A stretch of 64,000 bases of DNA, taken from NCBI GenBank assembly GCA_034667525.1, contig JAXDJO010000016.1, positions 41,352 through 105,351 of the forward strand, read 5' to 3'. A program made the translations under genes and the position numbers. The DNA comes from DATAPE01 sp034667525. GTDB lineage: Bacteria > Actinomycetota > CADDZG01 > WHSQ01. The notes beneath the pieces are model-generated. The model was given only the letters and a program-made list of their open reading frames with translations, was not told the DNA's origin and searched no databases. This document shows positions 8,545 through 16,854 of the stretch, piece after piece; the first letter of the stretch is position 1, and every line of letters starts with the position of its first letter.

Positions 8545-8964
8545 CTACGAAGGCTTCTGCGATGTGGGAACGCTACCTAACGCGCGACCTCCGCGCTTCT
8601 TGCCGCCTGCGACCTCGCTCTGAACGAGAGCTCCGGTCGGACAGCGCTCCACGCAGAGGTTGCATCTGGTGCAGGCATTGTCGTCGATGAGAAAGAGGAT
8701 GTCGTTCGGGCCCATCTGACGCGCCAGCTCGACATTGCCGGACTGCTCAACCGCGGCCGGATCGACCATGAAGATGCAGTACCACGGGCATATGTCCACG
8801 CACCCTTCGCACAGGATGCACTGCTCGGGGATGAAGTCTATAAAGCGCTTGGGCTTGACCGCGCTCTTCAGCCAATCCGAGTCGACCATCTCCATCTCGT
8901 AGTCGGCGCGGAAGATCGGCTTCTCGATGATCTCCATGGGCTTTGGTTCTGGCGTCTGCGGCAT
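8545..8964 (-). CDS. 2x[4Fe-4S] ferredoxin encoded in the bc-complex cluster
   Basis: This 139-residue protein has two complete ferredoxin motifs, CILCEGCVDICP and CTRCNLCVERCP, in a NuoI-like context. There is no membrane segment or signal, so it should be cytoplasmic or peripheral. It lies between an unknown membrane protein and cytochrome b, all in one direction with short gaps. A ferredoxin is not a standard bc subunit. It could link the quinol pool or the NADH-site-free second complex I to a cytoplasmic donor; this is inference. Confidence 0.88.
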   Translation of the reverse strand: MPQTPEPKPMEIIEKPIFRADYEMEMVDSDWLKSAVKPKRFIDFIPEQCILCEGCVDICPWYCIFMVDPAAVEQSGNVELARQMGPNDILFLIDDNACTRCNLCVERCPTGALVQSEVAGGKKRGGRALGSVPTSQKPS

Positions 8965-8973
8965 CCTCGTCCT

Positions 8974-9387
8974 CTATTTACCGGGCATATAGCCCTTGAC
9001 GACGTCCTGGACTCCTCTGGTCCCGGTCCGCTTCCGCTTGCTCTCTTGCCACTTGTAGGCCACCACAAGCATCAGCACGAGTAGTCCCATCTGAACGGTG
9101 TTGGCCACGATGTCGCGAAGGATGTCGATCTGCCGAGGGTTGCAGCCGAGTGATGCAGCTTGTCCTGATCCCAGAGCGGCGCACGTCTTGCCGAAGCCGG
9201 GAAAGTGCTTGGTGAAATCGATGAGTGCGGTTACGTCCGTATCCGCTTTGTAGATGATCCAGGACGGGAGCTGGCCAAGCAACAGGATGACGAGGACCCA
9301 GATCAAGGTTCCGTAGATAAGAGCGCGCGTCCACGTCATCGGCGCATCCATGAATCGATAGAAGCGGTCTTTAGCGCGCGTGGCCAT
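8974..9387 (-). CDS. Membrane protein of unknown function, first gene of the bc-complex cluster
   Basis: The 137-residue protein has hydrophobic segments at about residues 18-45 and 98-116. The region between them is mostly polar, with two cysteines (KTCAALG and LGCNPRQ). The C-terminus is basic. No known motif is seen. It starts a run of tightly spaced genes (9 bases to the ferredoxin gene), so it is probably an accessory subunit or assembly factor of the reductase. I recognise no family. Confidence 0.7.
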   Translation of the reverse strand: MATRAKDRFYRFMDAPMTWTRALIYGTLIWVLVILLLGQLPSWIIYKADTDVTALIDFTKHFPGFGKTCAALGSGQAASLGCNPRQIDILRDIVANTVQMGLLVLMLVVAYKWQESKRKRTGTRGVQDVVKGYMPGK

Positions 9388-9504
9388 GAAACCGGAATCC
9401 TAACGCTCGGTCCGCTCCTAACGCGGCCGGAGATCGCTCAAACATTGTGCGCTTGAGCAGGGCCTTTGCTCGTGGACGCGCGGTTTCGCATGTGGTCGCC
9501 TGCA
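9388..9504 (-). promoter_or_regulatory. Intergenic region with direct and inverted repeats, candidate promoter for the bc cluster
   Basis: The 117-bp gap is the widest inside the 3997-16854 minus-strand block. TCCTAACGC occurs twice (9398-9406 and 9416-9424), an 18-base direct repeat. On the minus strand the copy nearer the gene includes TAGGAT, a possible -10, nine bases before the ATG. Further up is an inverted repeat, GCTCAA-N11-TTGAGC (9436-9458). No convincing -35 was seen. Confidence 0.35.
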
Positions 9505-9645
9505 TCAGGTTTTGTCGTCAGCGTTGGAGAGTTGGCCGATGCGTGTTTCGAGTTTGCGCTGCCGTGCGCTCAAGGTCACAAGGTAGAGCCCGATGGCGAG
9601 CCACACGATCATCACCGCGACGAAAAGCCACCCGAGGTTGCTCAC
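9505..9645 (-). CDS. ccmD: CcmD-like small haem exporter subunit
   Basis: The 46-residue protein starts at GTG (minus strand, 9643-9645) in a GTGA overlap with the ccmC stop. It has one membrane segment (NLGWLFVAVMIVWLAIGLYLVTL) followed by a charged tail (SARQRKLETRIGQL), which is the CcmD pattern. CcmD helps release holo-CcmE from the CcmABC complex. It is too short to stand out as an ORF and is supported mainly by its position after ccmC and this membrane-then-basic layout. Confidence 0.82.
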   Translation of the reverse strand: MSNLGWLFVAVMIVWLAIGLYLVTLSARQRKLETRIGQLSNADDKT

Positions 9646-10403
9646 GTGGTGACCACCTGGCGAGCCCGGACTACCGCTTCCCGCCGCCGACCCGAGACCA
9701 CGCCCATCTCGAGCTCGTCCGCTCGATCCTCCAACCGCCCCAGCCGCGCCCTCATCGCCAGCAACCATGCGAACAGGAGGGTGAAGGCGGCAAGGGACGT
9801 GAAGAACGCAGCCAGCTCCGGGGTTCCGAGACCAGAATTGGCCGTGGGATTGGCAGGCGTCGGGCCGGTTGGATGCAGGGTTCTCCACCAGTAGACCGAG
9901 AAGTGGACGATCGGGATATTGACCAGTCCGATGATGCCGACGACGGCGGCCAGCCGCCCTCCCCGGCGCCGGTCTGTGGTCAGGTTGCGGATGAACAGAT
10001 ATCCGACGTAGGTCAGCCAGGTGACCAGCGTGGAGGTAAGACGGGCATCCCACTGCCACCAGGTTCCCCACACCGGGTGGGCCCAGATCGGGCCGGTGAT
10101 CAAGACCAGGGCCAGAAAGACCACGCCGAGCTCGGCTGAGGAGTTGGCCAGGATGTCCCAGCGGCGGTCGTTGGTGCGCAGGTAGGCGATCGAGGACATA
10201 AAGACGATCGCGAAAGCGAGGTACGCGACCCACGCGGCGGGGACGTGGAAGTAAAAGATCCGTTGCAGCTCGCCCCCCATCGCTGATTGTGCCGTCCGTG
10301 CGACAAAGAAGATGAGCACCAGCGATATCGAAACCGCCGTCCATGCGGCCGCTCCGAGCCAGCCCAGCCGGCGGCCACTGTCGCTGAATTCCACAAACGG
10401 CAC
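9642..10403 (-). CDS. ccmC: Haem exporter/handling protein CcmC
   Basis: The 253-residue integral membrane protein carries the tryptophan-rich haem-handling motif WGTWWQWDARLTS and the conserved FYFHVPAAWVAYLAF. It is predicted to have six membrane segments. CcmC loads haem onto CcmE in System I cytochrome c maturation. The C-terminal 30 or so residues are a charged cytoplasmic tail. It lies between ccmB (36-base gap) and ccmD. Confidence 0.95.
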   Translation of the reverse strand: MPFVEFSDSGRRLGWLGAAAWTAVSISLVLIFFVARTAQSAMGGELQRIFYFHVPAAWVAYLAFAIVFMSSIAYLRTNDRRWDILANSSAELGVVFLALVLITGPIWAHPVWGTWWQWDARLTSTLVTWLTYVGYLFIRNLTTDRRRGGRLAAVVGIIGLVNIPIVHFSVYWWRTLHPTGPTPANPTANSGLGTPELAAFFTSLAAFTLLFAWLLAMRARLGRLEDRADELEMGVVSGRRREAVVRARQVVTT

Positions 10404-10439
10404 ACTACTTGCGCTGGGCGGTTACCCCTGACTCGCGTC

Positions 10440-11171
10440 CTACTCCACAGTGAATTCGAAAAGCAGCGCGCCGGCGGTGATGAAGATCACGTCGAAGGCA
10501 ACGAGGATGGCGAACCATCCCCGTCGGGCCACTTCATCGAGCGAGCTGCCGGCGAACAGATCGGACGTCAGTACCACCGCGGCAATGAAAACTGGAACCA
10601 GAACGGGAAGGGCAAGTATCGGCAGGATCAGCTCGCGGCTGCTCGTCTGGGCTGCAAGCGCCGAGAAGAGCGTGCCCACGGCAACGAATCCGAGGTCCGC
10701 CAGCAGCGCTACAGAGGCAAGGACCGCCCAGGAGCCTCCCAGGTCGATCCCGAAGAGGATCGCGAACAGCGGTATGAGGATCGCTTCTACCAGCACGATG
10801 AACAGCAGGTTGGGGATGGCCTTGCCGAAGAACAGGCCGGAGCGGTCCAGCGGCGCCATGAGGAGTGAATCGATCGCCGCCTCTTCGCGCTCCACTTCGA
10901 AGGTGCGGGCAAATCCGATGAGGCCCGCGAACAGGACGGTGACCCATAGGAAACCGGCGAGGACGTCGGTCAGCGGGGCGCTGCCCGCCACGATCCTCAC
11001 GGGGGCCGAGAGGTTCCCGCTCGAAGGGATCGAGAAAGCCAGCAGGACGGCAACCGCCCCCGCGAACGCAACCATCGGGGGCAAGGTGTCGCGGGCGCGC
11101 AGCTCCAGCTTGACGTCCTTGACCACGAGCGCCCAGGTCTTGCCCACGAAGCCCGGCCCCCCCGCTCTCAT
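10440..11171 (-). CDS. ccmB: Haem exporter membrane protein CcmB
   Basis: The 243-residue protein starts with a polar KTWALVVKDVKLELRARDTLPPM region, followed by six hydrophobic segments. The conserved ERE(E)AAIDSLLMAPLDRSGLFFGK loop is the CcmB signature. It is the membrane partner of the CcmA ATPase. The ATG overlaps the ccmA stop in ATGA, giving the usual ccmA-ccmB coupling. Confidence 0.95.
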   Translation of the reverse strand: MRAGGPGFVGKTWALVVKDVKLELRARDTLPPMVAFAGAVAVLLAFSIPSSGNLSAPVRIVAGSAPLTDVLAGFLWVTVLFAGLIGFARTFEVEREEAAIDSLLMAPLDRSGLFFGKAIPNLLFIVLVEAILIPLFAILFGIDLGGSWAVLASVALLADLGFVAVGTLFSALAAQTSSRELILPILALPVLVPVFIAAVVLTSDLFAGSSLDEVARRGWFAILVAFDVIFITAGALLFEFTVE

Positions 11172-11830
11172 ACCTGGGCCCTGGCGCTCAGAGCCTCGGC
11201 GCTGAGGTGCGTAATTACCCGTCCCCTTTGCAACACCACCCTGCTGTCGGTGAACTGCTTGATCCTCTTTGCCCCGTGTGTTGCGATCACGGCAGTTCGG
11301 CCGGGCGCCCGCCAGGAGCGAACTGCTAAGGAGACACTTTCGGACGCCTCATCGTCGAGGTGCGCGTAAGGCTCGTCGAGGAGCAACAGGTCGGGCTCAT
11401 GCAGAAGGGCCCGGGCGACGCCCGCTCTGCGCTTGAGGCCGGCCGAGAGCTCGCCAACGAGAGTGGAACTCCGGGGCCCGAGCCCCAGGATCTCCATCAC
11501 GTCGTCCACGCGCGTCACCGGAACCCCGTAGAGACGGGCGAACAGGATCAGATTCTCGCGGATGGCCAGCTTGAGGTAGAGACCAGATCCATGTCCCGCG
11601 AAACCGATGCGGGCGCGCTGCTCCTCTCCGGCAGACCCTATCGGCGCCCCCTCCCAAGTCACTGCACCCGACGTGGGGGGGAGCAGGCCGCCCAGAACGC
11701 GCAGGAGAGTGGATTTGCCGGAAGCGTTCTGCCCGAAGAGTCCGACGATCCCGGGTGCGAGCTCGAGATCGACATGGTCGAGGGCGATCGTTCGCCCGAA
11801 GAACACGCTGAGGTTCTGGATCTCGATCAT
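11168..11830 (-). CDS. ccmA: Haem exporter ATP-binding protein CcmA
   Basis: This ABC ATPase has Walker A GQNASGKST, the signature LSAGLKRRAGVARAL and Walker B LLLLDEPYAHLD. I take ATG 11830 as the start (MIEIQNLSVFFG, 220 residues) because it gives an ATGA overlap with the upstream gene and the normal family N-terminus; the open frame extends 16 codons further. CcmA powers release of haem-loaded CcmE. Confidence 0.95.
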   Translation of the reverse strand: MIEIQNLSVFFGRTIALDHVDLELAPGIVGLFGQNASGKSTLLRVLGGLLPPTSGAVTWEGAPIGSAGEEQRARIGFAGHGSGLYLKLAIRENLILFARLYGVPVTRVDDVMEILGLGPRSSTLVGELSAGLKRRAGVARALLHEPDLLLLDEPYAHLDDEASESVSLAVRSWRAPGRTAVIATHGAKRIKQFTDSRVVLQRGRVITHLSAEALSARAQV

Positions 11831-12999
11831 CGCGGTTGTTCCACCTGCGACTTCAGACGTGCCCGTTCGTGTTTCCACTCATCTTCGGCAACCTCGCCGG
11901 ACTCGTGCCCATTGTCGAGCTTGGCGATGGCAACGAGGACGTCCTGTCTCGTTAACGGTTTGGTCCGAACGGCCGGCTTGCCGGCAGAGCGACGACGCAA
12001 GAAGGCGAAGCACCCAGCGATGATGCCGACAGCAGCGCCGGCGATGATGCCGATCACGAGACCGGGGGCCAGGCCCGCCCGCGCTATCGCCAGGGCCTGG
12101 AGCTCGTCTCCCGGTGCCAAGGGATCTTTCGAGGACCATCTTTGGTACTTGATCTTTCCGACCGTCACCTCGCCCGCGCGGCTAAGACGATTGCTCTGGA
12201 TCGCCAACGGGGGAGCGGCGAAGATGCTGACCTCGACAGTTGGGTAGAGGGTCGTCCTCGAGATGTCGGTCGCGCCTACCAAACCCTGAACGCGGTACGA
12301 GTACGTGATCCGGGTAACGCCGGGTGGGATCGCGCTCGTCGCGGCAACACCGAAGTCGGTGGGGAGCAATTGCGGAAGATCGAGATCGGATTGCACGATG
12401 GCGATCCCTCCGCGTGCGGCCCCCGACGGCAGCGCGAATCCCAAACTGGGAACGGGACCTTTGCCCTTGCCCGCCACATCCGCACCTCGTCCTATATATG
12501 CGGCATCGGTGCTGTTCTCGGCACTGATGGACTCGATCACTCCAGCGCCGTCATGGTTCTGCTGCACGAAGAGGTCATCGCGCGTGATCAAGATGGCGGA
12601 GGGATCGGTGGTCGTTTTCCACACCCGCAGGCGGGTCTTGATGACGGGGCGTACCGAGGTGTTGCCCGGAACCTGGATAGCGCCCCCGGCGAACAGGCCG
12701 CCGTCGTACCGGGCGTTCAGTGCGTAGATCCGGTCGTTCGAGGCCGGAACATTCGGAAAGCTGAAGGTGCCGTGCGCATCGGTACGCGCGGTTCGCTTGA
12801 TGGCATCGGATCCGTCGCGCTTGGCGCCCAGCAATGTGACCTTCACGTGCCCAAGGGGAGAATCTTTGGGCGCTTTGATCACCCGGCCCTCGATCGTCCC
12901 GGAAGTGGCAGCCTCCGAGCGCGCCGGCACCAGCAACATCCCGAGCGTCAGCAGGAGAAGAAGAAGTTGCGGAGCCCGATCTTTAAACGGAGTCACCAT
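11827..12999 (-). CDS. Exported, membrane-anchored protein with carboxypeptidase-regulatory-like domain
   Basis: The 390-residue protein has an N-terminal signal (LLLLLLTLGMLLVPARSEAATS). Residues about 33-130 look like a carboxypeptidase-regulatory/Cna-B-type beta domain (GTIEGRVIKAP...GHVKVTLLGAKR...DAHGTFSFPNVPA). A long central region follows, then a membrane segment near residue 315 (GLVIGIIAGAAVGIIAGCFAFL) and a cytoplasmic tail (VLVAIAKLDNGHESGEVAEDEWKHERARL). That tail resembles the end of CcmI-like proteins. It is coupled on both sides to ccm genes. It may act in apocytochrome or haem handling, but no defined function can be given. Confidence 0.75.
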   Translation of the reverse strand: MVTPFKDRAPQLLLLLLTLGMLLVPARSEAATSGTIEGRVIKAPKDSPLGHVKVTLLGAKRDGSDAIKRTARTDAHGTFSFPNVPASNDRIYALNARYDGGLFAGGAIQVPGNTSVRPVIKTRLRVWKTTTDPSAILITRDDLFVQQNHDGAGVIESISAENSTDAAYIGRGADVAGKGKGPVPSLGFALPSGAARGGIAIVQSDLDLPQLLPTDFGVAATSAIPPGVTRITYSYRVQGLVGATDISRTTLYPTVEVSIFAAPPLAIQSNRLSRAGEVTVGKIKYQRWSSKDPLAPGDELQALAIARAGLAPGLVIGIIAGAAVGIIAGCFAFLRRRSAGKPAVRTKPLTRQDVLVAIAKLDNGHESGEVAEDEWKHERARLKSQVEQPR

Positions 13000-13318
13000 C
13001 GGCGAGGCGGGCCTTGAGCTCGGCGATCTCTGCCTCCAGATCGTCTTCGGGAGCGCCCAGTTGGTCGAGCTCGGCTATCGCTACTATCGCTTCGGCCTCG
13101 TACTCACTGCGGAGGGCGGCGAAGTCCTCATCGTTCAGTTTCCCTACTGCCCGTTCTCCTTCAAGATCCACGATGCCCAACAAGGCCGCTCGTTTGCGGG
13201 CGGCGAGCTCGGCCGCCATCCCCCTTCCGGGATCTCGGTCGATCCCCGGACGGGTCACGGCAGCCGCGACGTATACGGCGCCCGCGGCTGCAAGGACCAG
13301 CACGATGAGCCAGCTCAC
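12983..13318 (-). CDS. CcmI-like small membrane protein
   Basis: I place the start at GTG (minus strand, 13316-13318), giving 111 residues and a GTGA overlap with ccmH. The protein has one N-terminal membrane segment (WLIVLVLAAAGAVYVAAAV). It continues with a charged helical region containing KLNDEDFAALRSEYEAEA and ending LEAEIAELKARLADGD. This resembles the membrane-plus-helix part of CcmI, which holds apocytochrome c for haem ligation. It lacks the TPR part of classical CcmI. Confidence 0.72.
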   Translation of the reverse strand: MSWLIVLVLAAAGAVYVAAAVTRPGIDRDPGRGMAAELAARKRAALLGIVDLEGERAVGKLNDEDFAALRSEYEAEAIVAIAELDQLGAPEDDLEAEIAELKARLADGDSV

Positions 13319-13779
13319 AGCTCGTTCCTCACTAGGGCGAGCTCTTCCTCGAGCCTGTTCCTGTCGCGGGGGTCGAGCGCCGGCGGGGCAACCGGATCGG
13401 GGGCCGGACGCGACCATCGGCGAGCGAACACCGCAGCCGTCGCGCCACCCGCAAGTAGGGCGAAGCCGGGGAGGAGCCACACCAACAGTGAGGCGCCCTG
13501 GTCAGATGGCACCGCTCGGATATCGGGCCCGTACTCGGCCAGCAGCTTGGTCATGATCCGTTGGCGCGTCCAACCATGCGCGGCCCAGCGCGCGATCTGC
13601 GCGCGGAGGCCGACCGCATTGTCCGACGGGCAATCGTGAAGCGTGACGCCCGGACAGAACGGTGACATGACGTGCTCCGAGATGCTGTTCGCAACATCCT
13701 GCGGTGCCTGCGCTGCGGACATCGGAGCCACGCCGACCAGAGAGAACATCACGAGGGCTGCGACCAGTGACCACTTCAT
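13315..13779 (-). CDS. ccmH: CcmH-like cytochrome c maturation thiol protein with altered cysteine motif
   Basis: Starting at ATG 13779 (ATGA overlap with ccmF), the protein is 154 residues long. It has an N-terminal signal ending AAQA, a CcmH/CycL-type domain (VANSISEHVMSPFCPGVTLHDCPSDNA, then LRAQIARWAAHGWTRQRIMTKLLAEYGPDI) and a C-terminal membrane segment (LLVWLLPGFALLAGGATAAVF). Classical CcmH has a CXXC pair. Here the two cysteines are C42 and C50, spaced CX7C. CcmH reduces apocytochrome cysteines before haem ligation by CcmF. Confidence 0.86.
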   Translation of the reverse strand: MKWSLVAALVMFSLVGVAPMSAAQAPQDVANSISEHVMSPFCPGVTLHDCPSDNAVGLRAQIARWAAHGWTRQRIMTKLLAEYGPDIRAVPSDQGASLLVWLLPGFALLAGGATAAVFARRWSRPAPDPVAPPALDPRDRNRLEEELALVRNEL

Positions 13780-15770
13780 TTGGCGGCCAGCGCGGGCTCG
13801 CGCACCAAACCCGTTGCCCGGCGAGGTGCTGCCGCCGTGGGCCCGCCGGTCAAGAGGACCGCCATTCCCAATGCCATCACTCCGGCTCCGAGCCAGATCC
13901 ACCACGTCAACGGATTCACGAACGCGCGCAGCGCCACCCCGCCGTTGGGATCTACGGACGTCACGACCACGTAGAGGTCTTCCTCCGGATTGGTCCTTAT
14001 GGCCACCTCGGATTGAGGTTGTCGTTGGGCGAAATGGAAATTGCGCTGTGGGTAGAGGGTGGCGATGTCGCGGCCCCCGCGAGCAACCGTGATCGTTATC
14101 CGGTTGATGAACTTCTCCGCAGTGGATGCTCGCTCCAGATGGGTGTACGTCAAGGTGTACTGGCCGACGTGCATCGATTCCCCCCGTTGGAGCAGGGCCT
14201 GTCTTTCGCTGCGGAACGCGGAACCGGCAAGACCCAGCACGATCAGCAAGACGCCGAGGTGAATCACGTAGCCGCCGTAGCGACGCCGGTTGCGAAGGAT
14301 CGTTTGGCCGAGCGCGCGAGGCCATGGTGTTCCTCGGGACCTGTACACGTGGCTCCCGCGGATGAACTCTGACACGATGGCGGTGGCGGTGAAGGCGCAC
14401 AACCCGAAGGCCAGCAGCGCTCCCAGGCTATGAACCCCCTGCACTCCGAGAAAAACGACCACGGCGGCTCCAGCCACCAAGGGAGCTCTGACGATCCTCG
14501 TGAATGCACCCTTGCTCATCCGTCGCCACGAGATCAACGGTCCTATCCCGGTCAGAGCCACGATGGCCAGCGCGATCGGGACGAAGACCGTGTCAAAGAA
14601 GGGGGGCCCCACAGACAGCCGAACTCCACTCGTCACTTCGCTGATGATGGGGTAGACCGTCCCCCACAAGACTGTGAAAGCGGCGGCGACGAACAGCACG
14701 TTATTGGCGAGGAATGCTGATTCGCGCGACAGAAGAGAATCGAACCGGTTCTCGCTCCGAAGATCGTCGAAGCGAATGGCGATCACGGACAGCCCGCCGA
14801 TCAGCATCACGGCCAGGAAGGGGAGGAACCATTTGCCTATCGGGCCCTCCGTAAAGGTGTGGATGCTGGAGAGGATCCCCGAGCGAGTGAGGAAGGTCCC
14901 GAACACCGCGAGGACATAGGTGAGAAGGATCAAAGAGACGTTCCACACCTTCAACATCCGACGCTTCTCCTGGATGATGACGGAGTGGAGGAAGGCGGTG
15001 GCGGTCAGCCAGGGCAGAAACGACGCGTTCTCGACCGGGTCCCACGCCCAGTAACCGCCCCACCCGAGCTCGGTGTAAGCCCACGCGCCTCCAAGAACGA
15101 TCCCGATGGAGAGCGCGCTCCACGCGAACAGCGTCCACCTTCGGGTGGCGGTGAACCAGGTGTCCTCTAAGCGGCGCGACAGGAGTGCGGACATCGCGAA
15201 CGCAAAGGGGATGGAGAACCCTACGAAACCGGTGTACAGGAGCGGAGGGTGGATCAGCATGCCCGGAGATTGGAGCAGGGGGTTCAACCCGTGCCCATCC
15301 GCAGGGATCGGTGCGAGCCGCTTGAAGGGATCGGCAGCGAAGACGATAAGGGTGAGGAAGAACATCGCGATGACCGAGAGAACGGCACCCGCCCAGGCCA
15401 CCAGACGCGCGGTGATCGCGGGGGCCGTCTTGAGGGCGATGACGGCGTAGATCATGAGGAGGAAGGTCCAGAAGAGCAGCGACCCTTCCATGCCTCCCCA
15501 GAGTGCGGTCAGCGTGTACGGGCCCGACAGTGACCGAGAGGAGTAGTTGGCGACGTACTCGAACGAGAAGTCATGAGAGAACAGGGCGCTGAGCAAACAA
15601 GCGGTCGCCAGCACGACCAGAACTGCCGACACACGCAAGGCCCGCTGGCCGGCATCGCTCCACTGAGGGCGGCCGGTCAGCGCCGACGCAACGAACAGCG
15701 CCCCCGCCGCCACCACGAAGAAGAGGGCGACCACCAGGCTGGGGTGCCCGAGCGGTCCTAACGAATGCAT
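13776..15770 (-). CDS. ccmF: Cytochrome c haem lyase CcmF
   Basis: The 664-residue polytopic protein is of usual CcmF length. It has the WWD-type haem motif GWGGYWAWDPVENASFLPWLTATAFLHS. Conserved histidine segments are seen in SPGMLIHPPLLYTGFVG and GVHSLGALLAFG, and a large extracytoplasmic beta region lies before the last membrane span. CcmF joins haem from CcmE to apocytochrome c. It starts four bases after ccmE ends and overlaps ccmH. Confidence 0.96.
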   Translation of the reverse strand: MHSLGPLGHPSLVVALFFVVAAGALFVASALTGRPQWSDAGQRALRVSAVLVVLATACLLSALFSHDFSFEYVANYSSRSLSGPYTLTALWGGMEGSLLFWTFLLMIYAVIALKTAPAITARLVAWAGAVLSVIAMFFLTLIVFAADPFKRLAPIPADGHGLNPLLQSPGMLIHPPLLYTGFVGFSIPFAFAMSALLSRRLEDTWFTATRRWTLFAWSALSIGIVLGGAWAYTELGWGGYWAWDPVENASFLPWLTATAFLHSVIIQEKRRMLKVWNVSLILLTYVLAVFGTFLTRSGILSSIHTFTEGPIGKWFLPFLAVMLIGGLSVIAIRFDDLRSENRFDSLLSRESAFLANNVLFVAAAFTVLWGTVYPIISEVTSGVRLSVGPPFFDTVFVPIALAIVALTGIGPLISWRRMSKGAFTRIVRAPLVAGAAVVVFLGVQGVHSLGALLAFGLCAFTATAIVSEFIRGSHVYRSRGTPWPRALGQTILRNRRRYGGYVIHLGVLLIVLGLAGSAFRSERQALLQRGESMHVGQYTLTYTHLERASTAEKFINRITITVARGGRDIATLYPQRNFHFAQRQPQSEVAIRTNPEEDLYVVVTSVDPNGGVALRAFVNPLTWWIWLGAGVMALGMAVLLTGGPTAAAPRRATGLVREPALAAK

Positions 15771-15774
15771 AGCG

Positions 15775-16185
15775 TCAACTCTTGGGCTTGAACTTCGAGG
15801 GGCACTTCGCCAAGACCTGTGTGGCGCTGAACGAGCGGCCGTTGTAGGTGCCGTCGGCCACTACCTGGGCCCCCGGCTTGAAGGCGCTGGGCAGCGGTTG
15901 CCGTGTTGTCACTCTCACCTGGCTGTGGGCATCGGTGACGGAAAAAGTGGTGGCCAAACCGTGGTGGCGGATGGACCCAGGAGCGACGTTTCCGCTAACT
16001 CGGTAGCTCTTGGTTGTGCTCGGCCCCCGGGCGTGCAACTCCGTCGGAGTCAGGTAGTAGGACGTCGACCCCGGCCGTGCCATCGCCCATCCGATCAGGC
16101 CGACGAGGGCGAAGAGGATCGTTCCGGCGCCGATCGCAAACTTTGCGCGCCGTCTCGAGGAAGGCGAAGCCGTGGGCTGGTCCAT
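15775..16185 (-). CDS. ccmE: Cytochrome c-type haem chaperone CcmE (cysteine-type)
   Basis: The 136-residue protein has one N-terminal membrane anchor (about 15-36) and an OB-fold domain with YYLTPTEL, YRVSGNVAPGSI and VVADGTYNG, all CcmE features. In the common form haem is bound by histidine in HXXXY. Here the site reads C128-P-S-K-F132. It belongs to, or is a variant of, the CXXXY class known from some archaea and sulfate reducers, with Phe in place of Tyr. It lies between ccmG and ccmF. Confidence 0.9.
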   Translation of the reverse strand: MDQPTASPSSRRRAKFAIGAGTILFALVGLIGWAMARPGSTSYYLTPTELHARGPSTTKSYRVSGNVAPGSIRHHGLATTFSVTDAHSQVRVTTRQPLPSAFKPGAQVVADGTYNGRSFSATQVLAKCPSKFKPKS

Positions 16186-16242
16186 GGGCGGCCAAAGCCT
16201 AAACGTCCCGGCGACTAACTGAGCGCGGCCGTGGCGTCCGAA

Positions 16243-16854
16243 TCACCGGGCAAGGAGGGCGTCCGCTCCCTTCTGGAGCTCTCGGAAGGAGATGGCGCCG
16301 AGAACCGTTGTGCCGGAGTGTTTCACGCCCAACTGCTTGCCGGCAGCGGTGGACAAGAAACGGCCATCGCGGCCGATGAAGTAAGTGATCGGCAGTCCCG
16401 GGACCTTCATCCTCTGTGCGTAGCTCAGGGAATAATCGGTCACTACCGGGTAGGTGATGCCGTACTTACGCACAAACTCTCTGGCGGACGAAGTCGTGTC
16501 GGTGACGTTCACTCCGATGAAGTGGATGCCGCGGCTCTTGTACTTCTGCCACGCCCTTTCCAACAGCGGCGCTTCCTCGCGACAGGGCACGCACCAGGAG
16601 GCAAAGAAGTTCACGACCAGCGGGGTTCCCTTGAGGCTTGCGCTCGAGATCGTTCCCTGGCCGTCCAGGCGGCGCAGGGTAAAGGCGGGGGCGAGCTTCT
16701 GCACCGGCGCGCGCCTGAGGCCGAAGGCTAGAAGAGCGCCGACGACGATCACGACAAGGCTCCCCAGCAGCAGCCGTCGCGCGATGGATGCTTTGTGCGG
16801 CCGCTCGAGCTCGTCACTGGGCACCATGCCCTCATATATATTCCCTGCGGTCAT
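16243..16854 (-). CDS. ccmG: Thiol:disulfide oxidoreductase of the TlpA/CcmG (DsbE) type
   Basis: The 203-residue protein has one membrane anchor (about 27-46) and a thioredoxin fold with active site FFASWCVPCREEAPLL and cis-proline loop VPGLPITYFI. In the ccm cluster it probably reduces CcmH or apocytochrome cysteines. Two starts are possible: ATG 16854, or ATG 16827 (nine codons inside), the latter directly preceded by GAGG. The gene diverges from ctaC, so the two 5' ends share at most about 50 bases. Confidence 0.92.
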   Translation of the reverse strand: MTAGNIYEGMVPSDELERPHKASIARRLLLGSLVVIVVGALLAFGLRRAPVQKLAPAFTLRRLDGQGTISSASLKGTPLVVNFFASWCVPCREEAPLLERAWQKYKSRGIHFIGVNVTDTTSSAREFVRKYGITYPVVTDYSLSYAQRMKVPGLPITYFIGRDGRFLSTAAGKQLGVKHSGTTVLGAISFRELQKGADALLAR

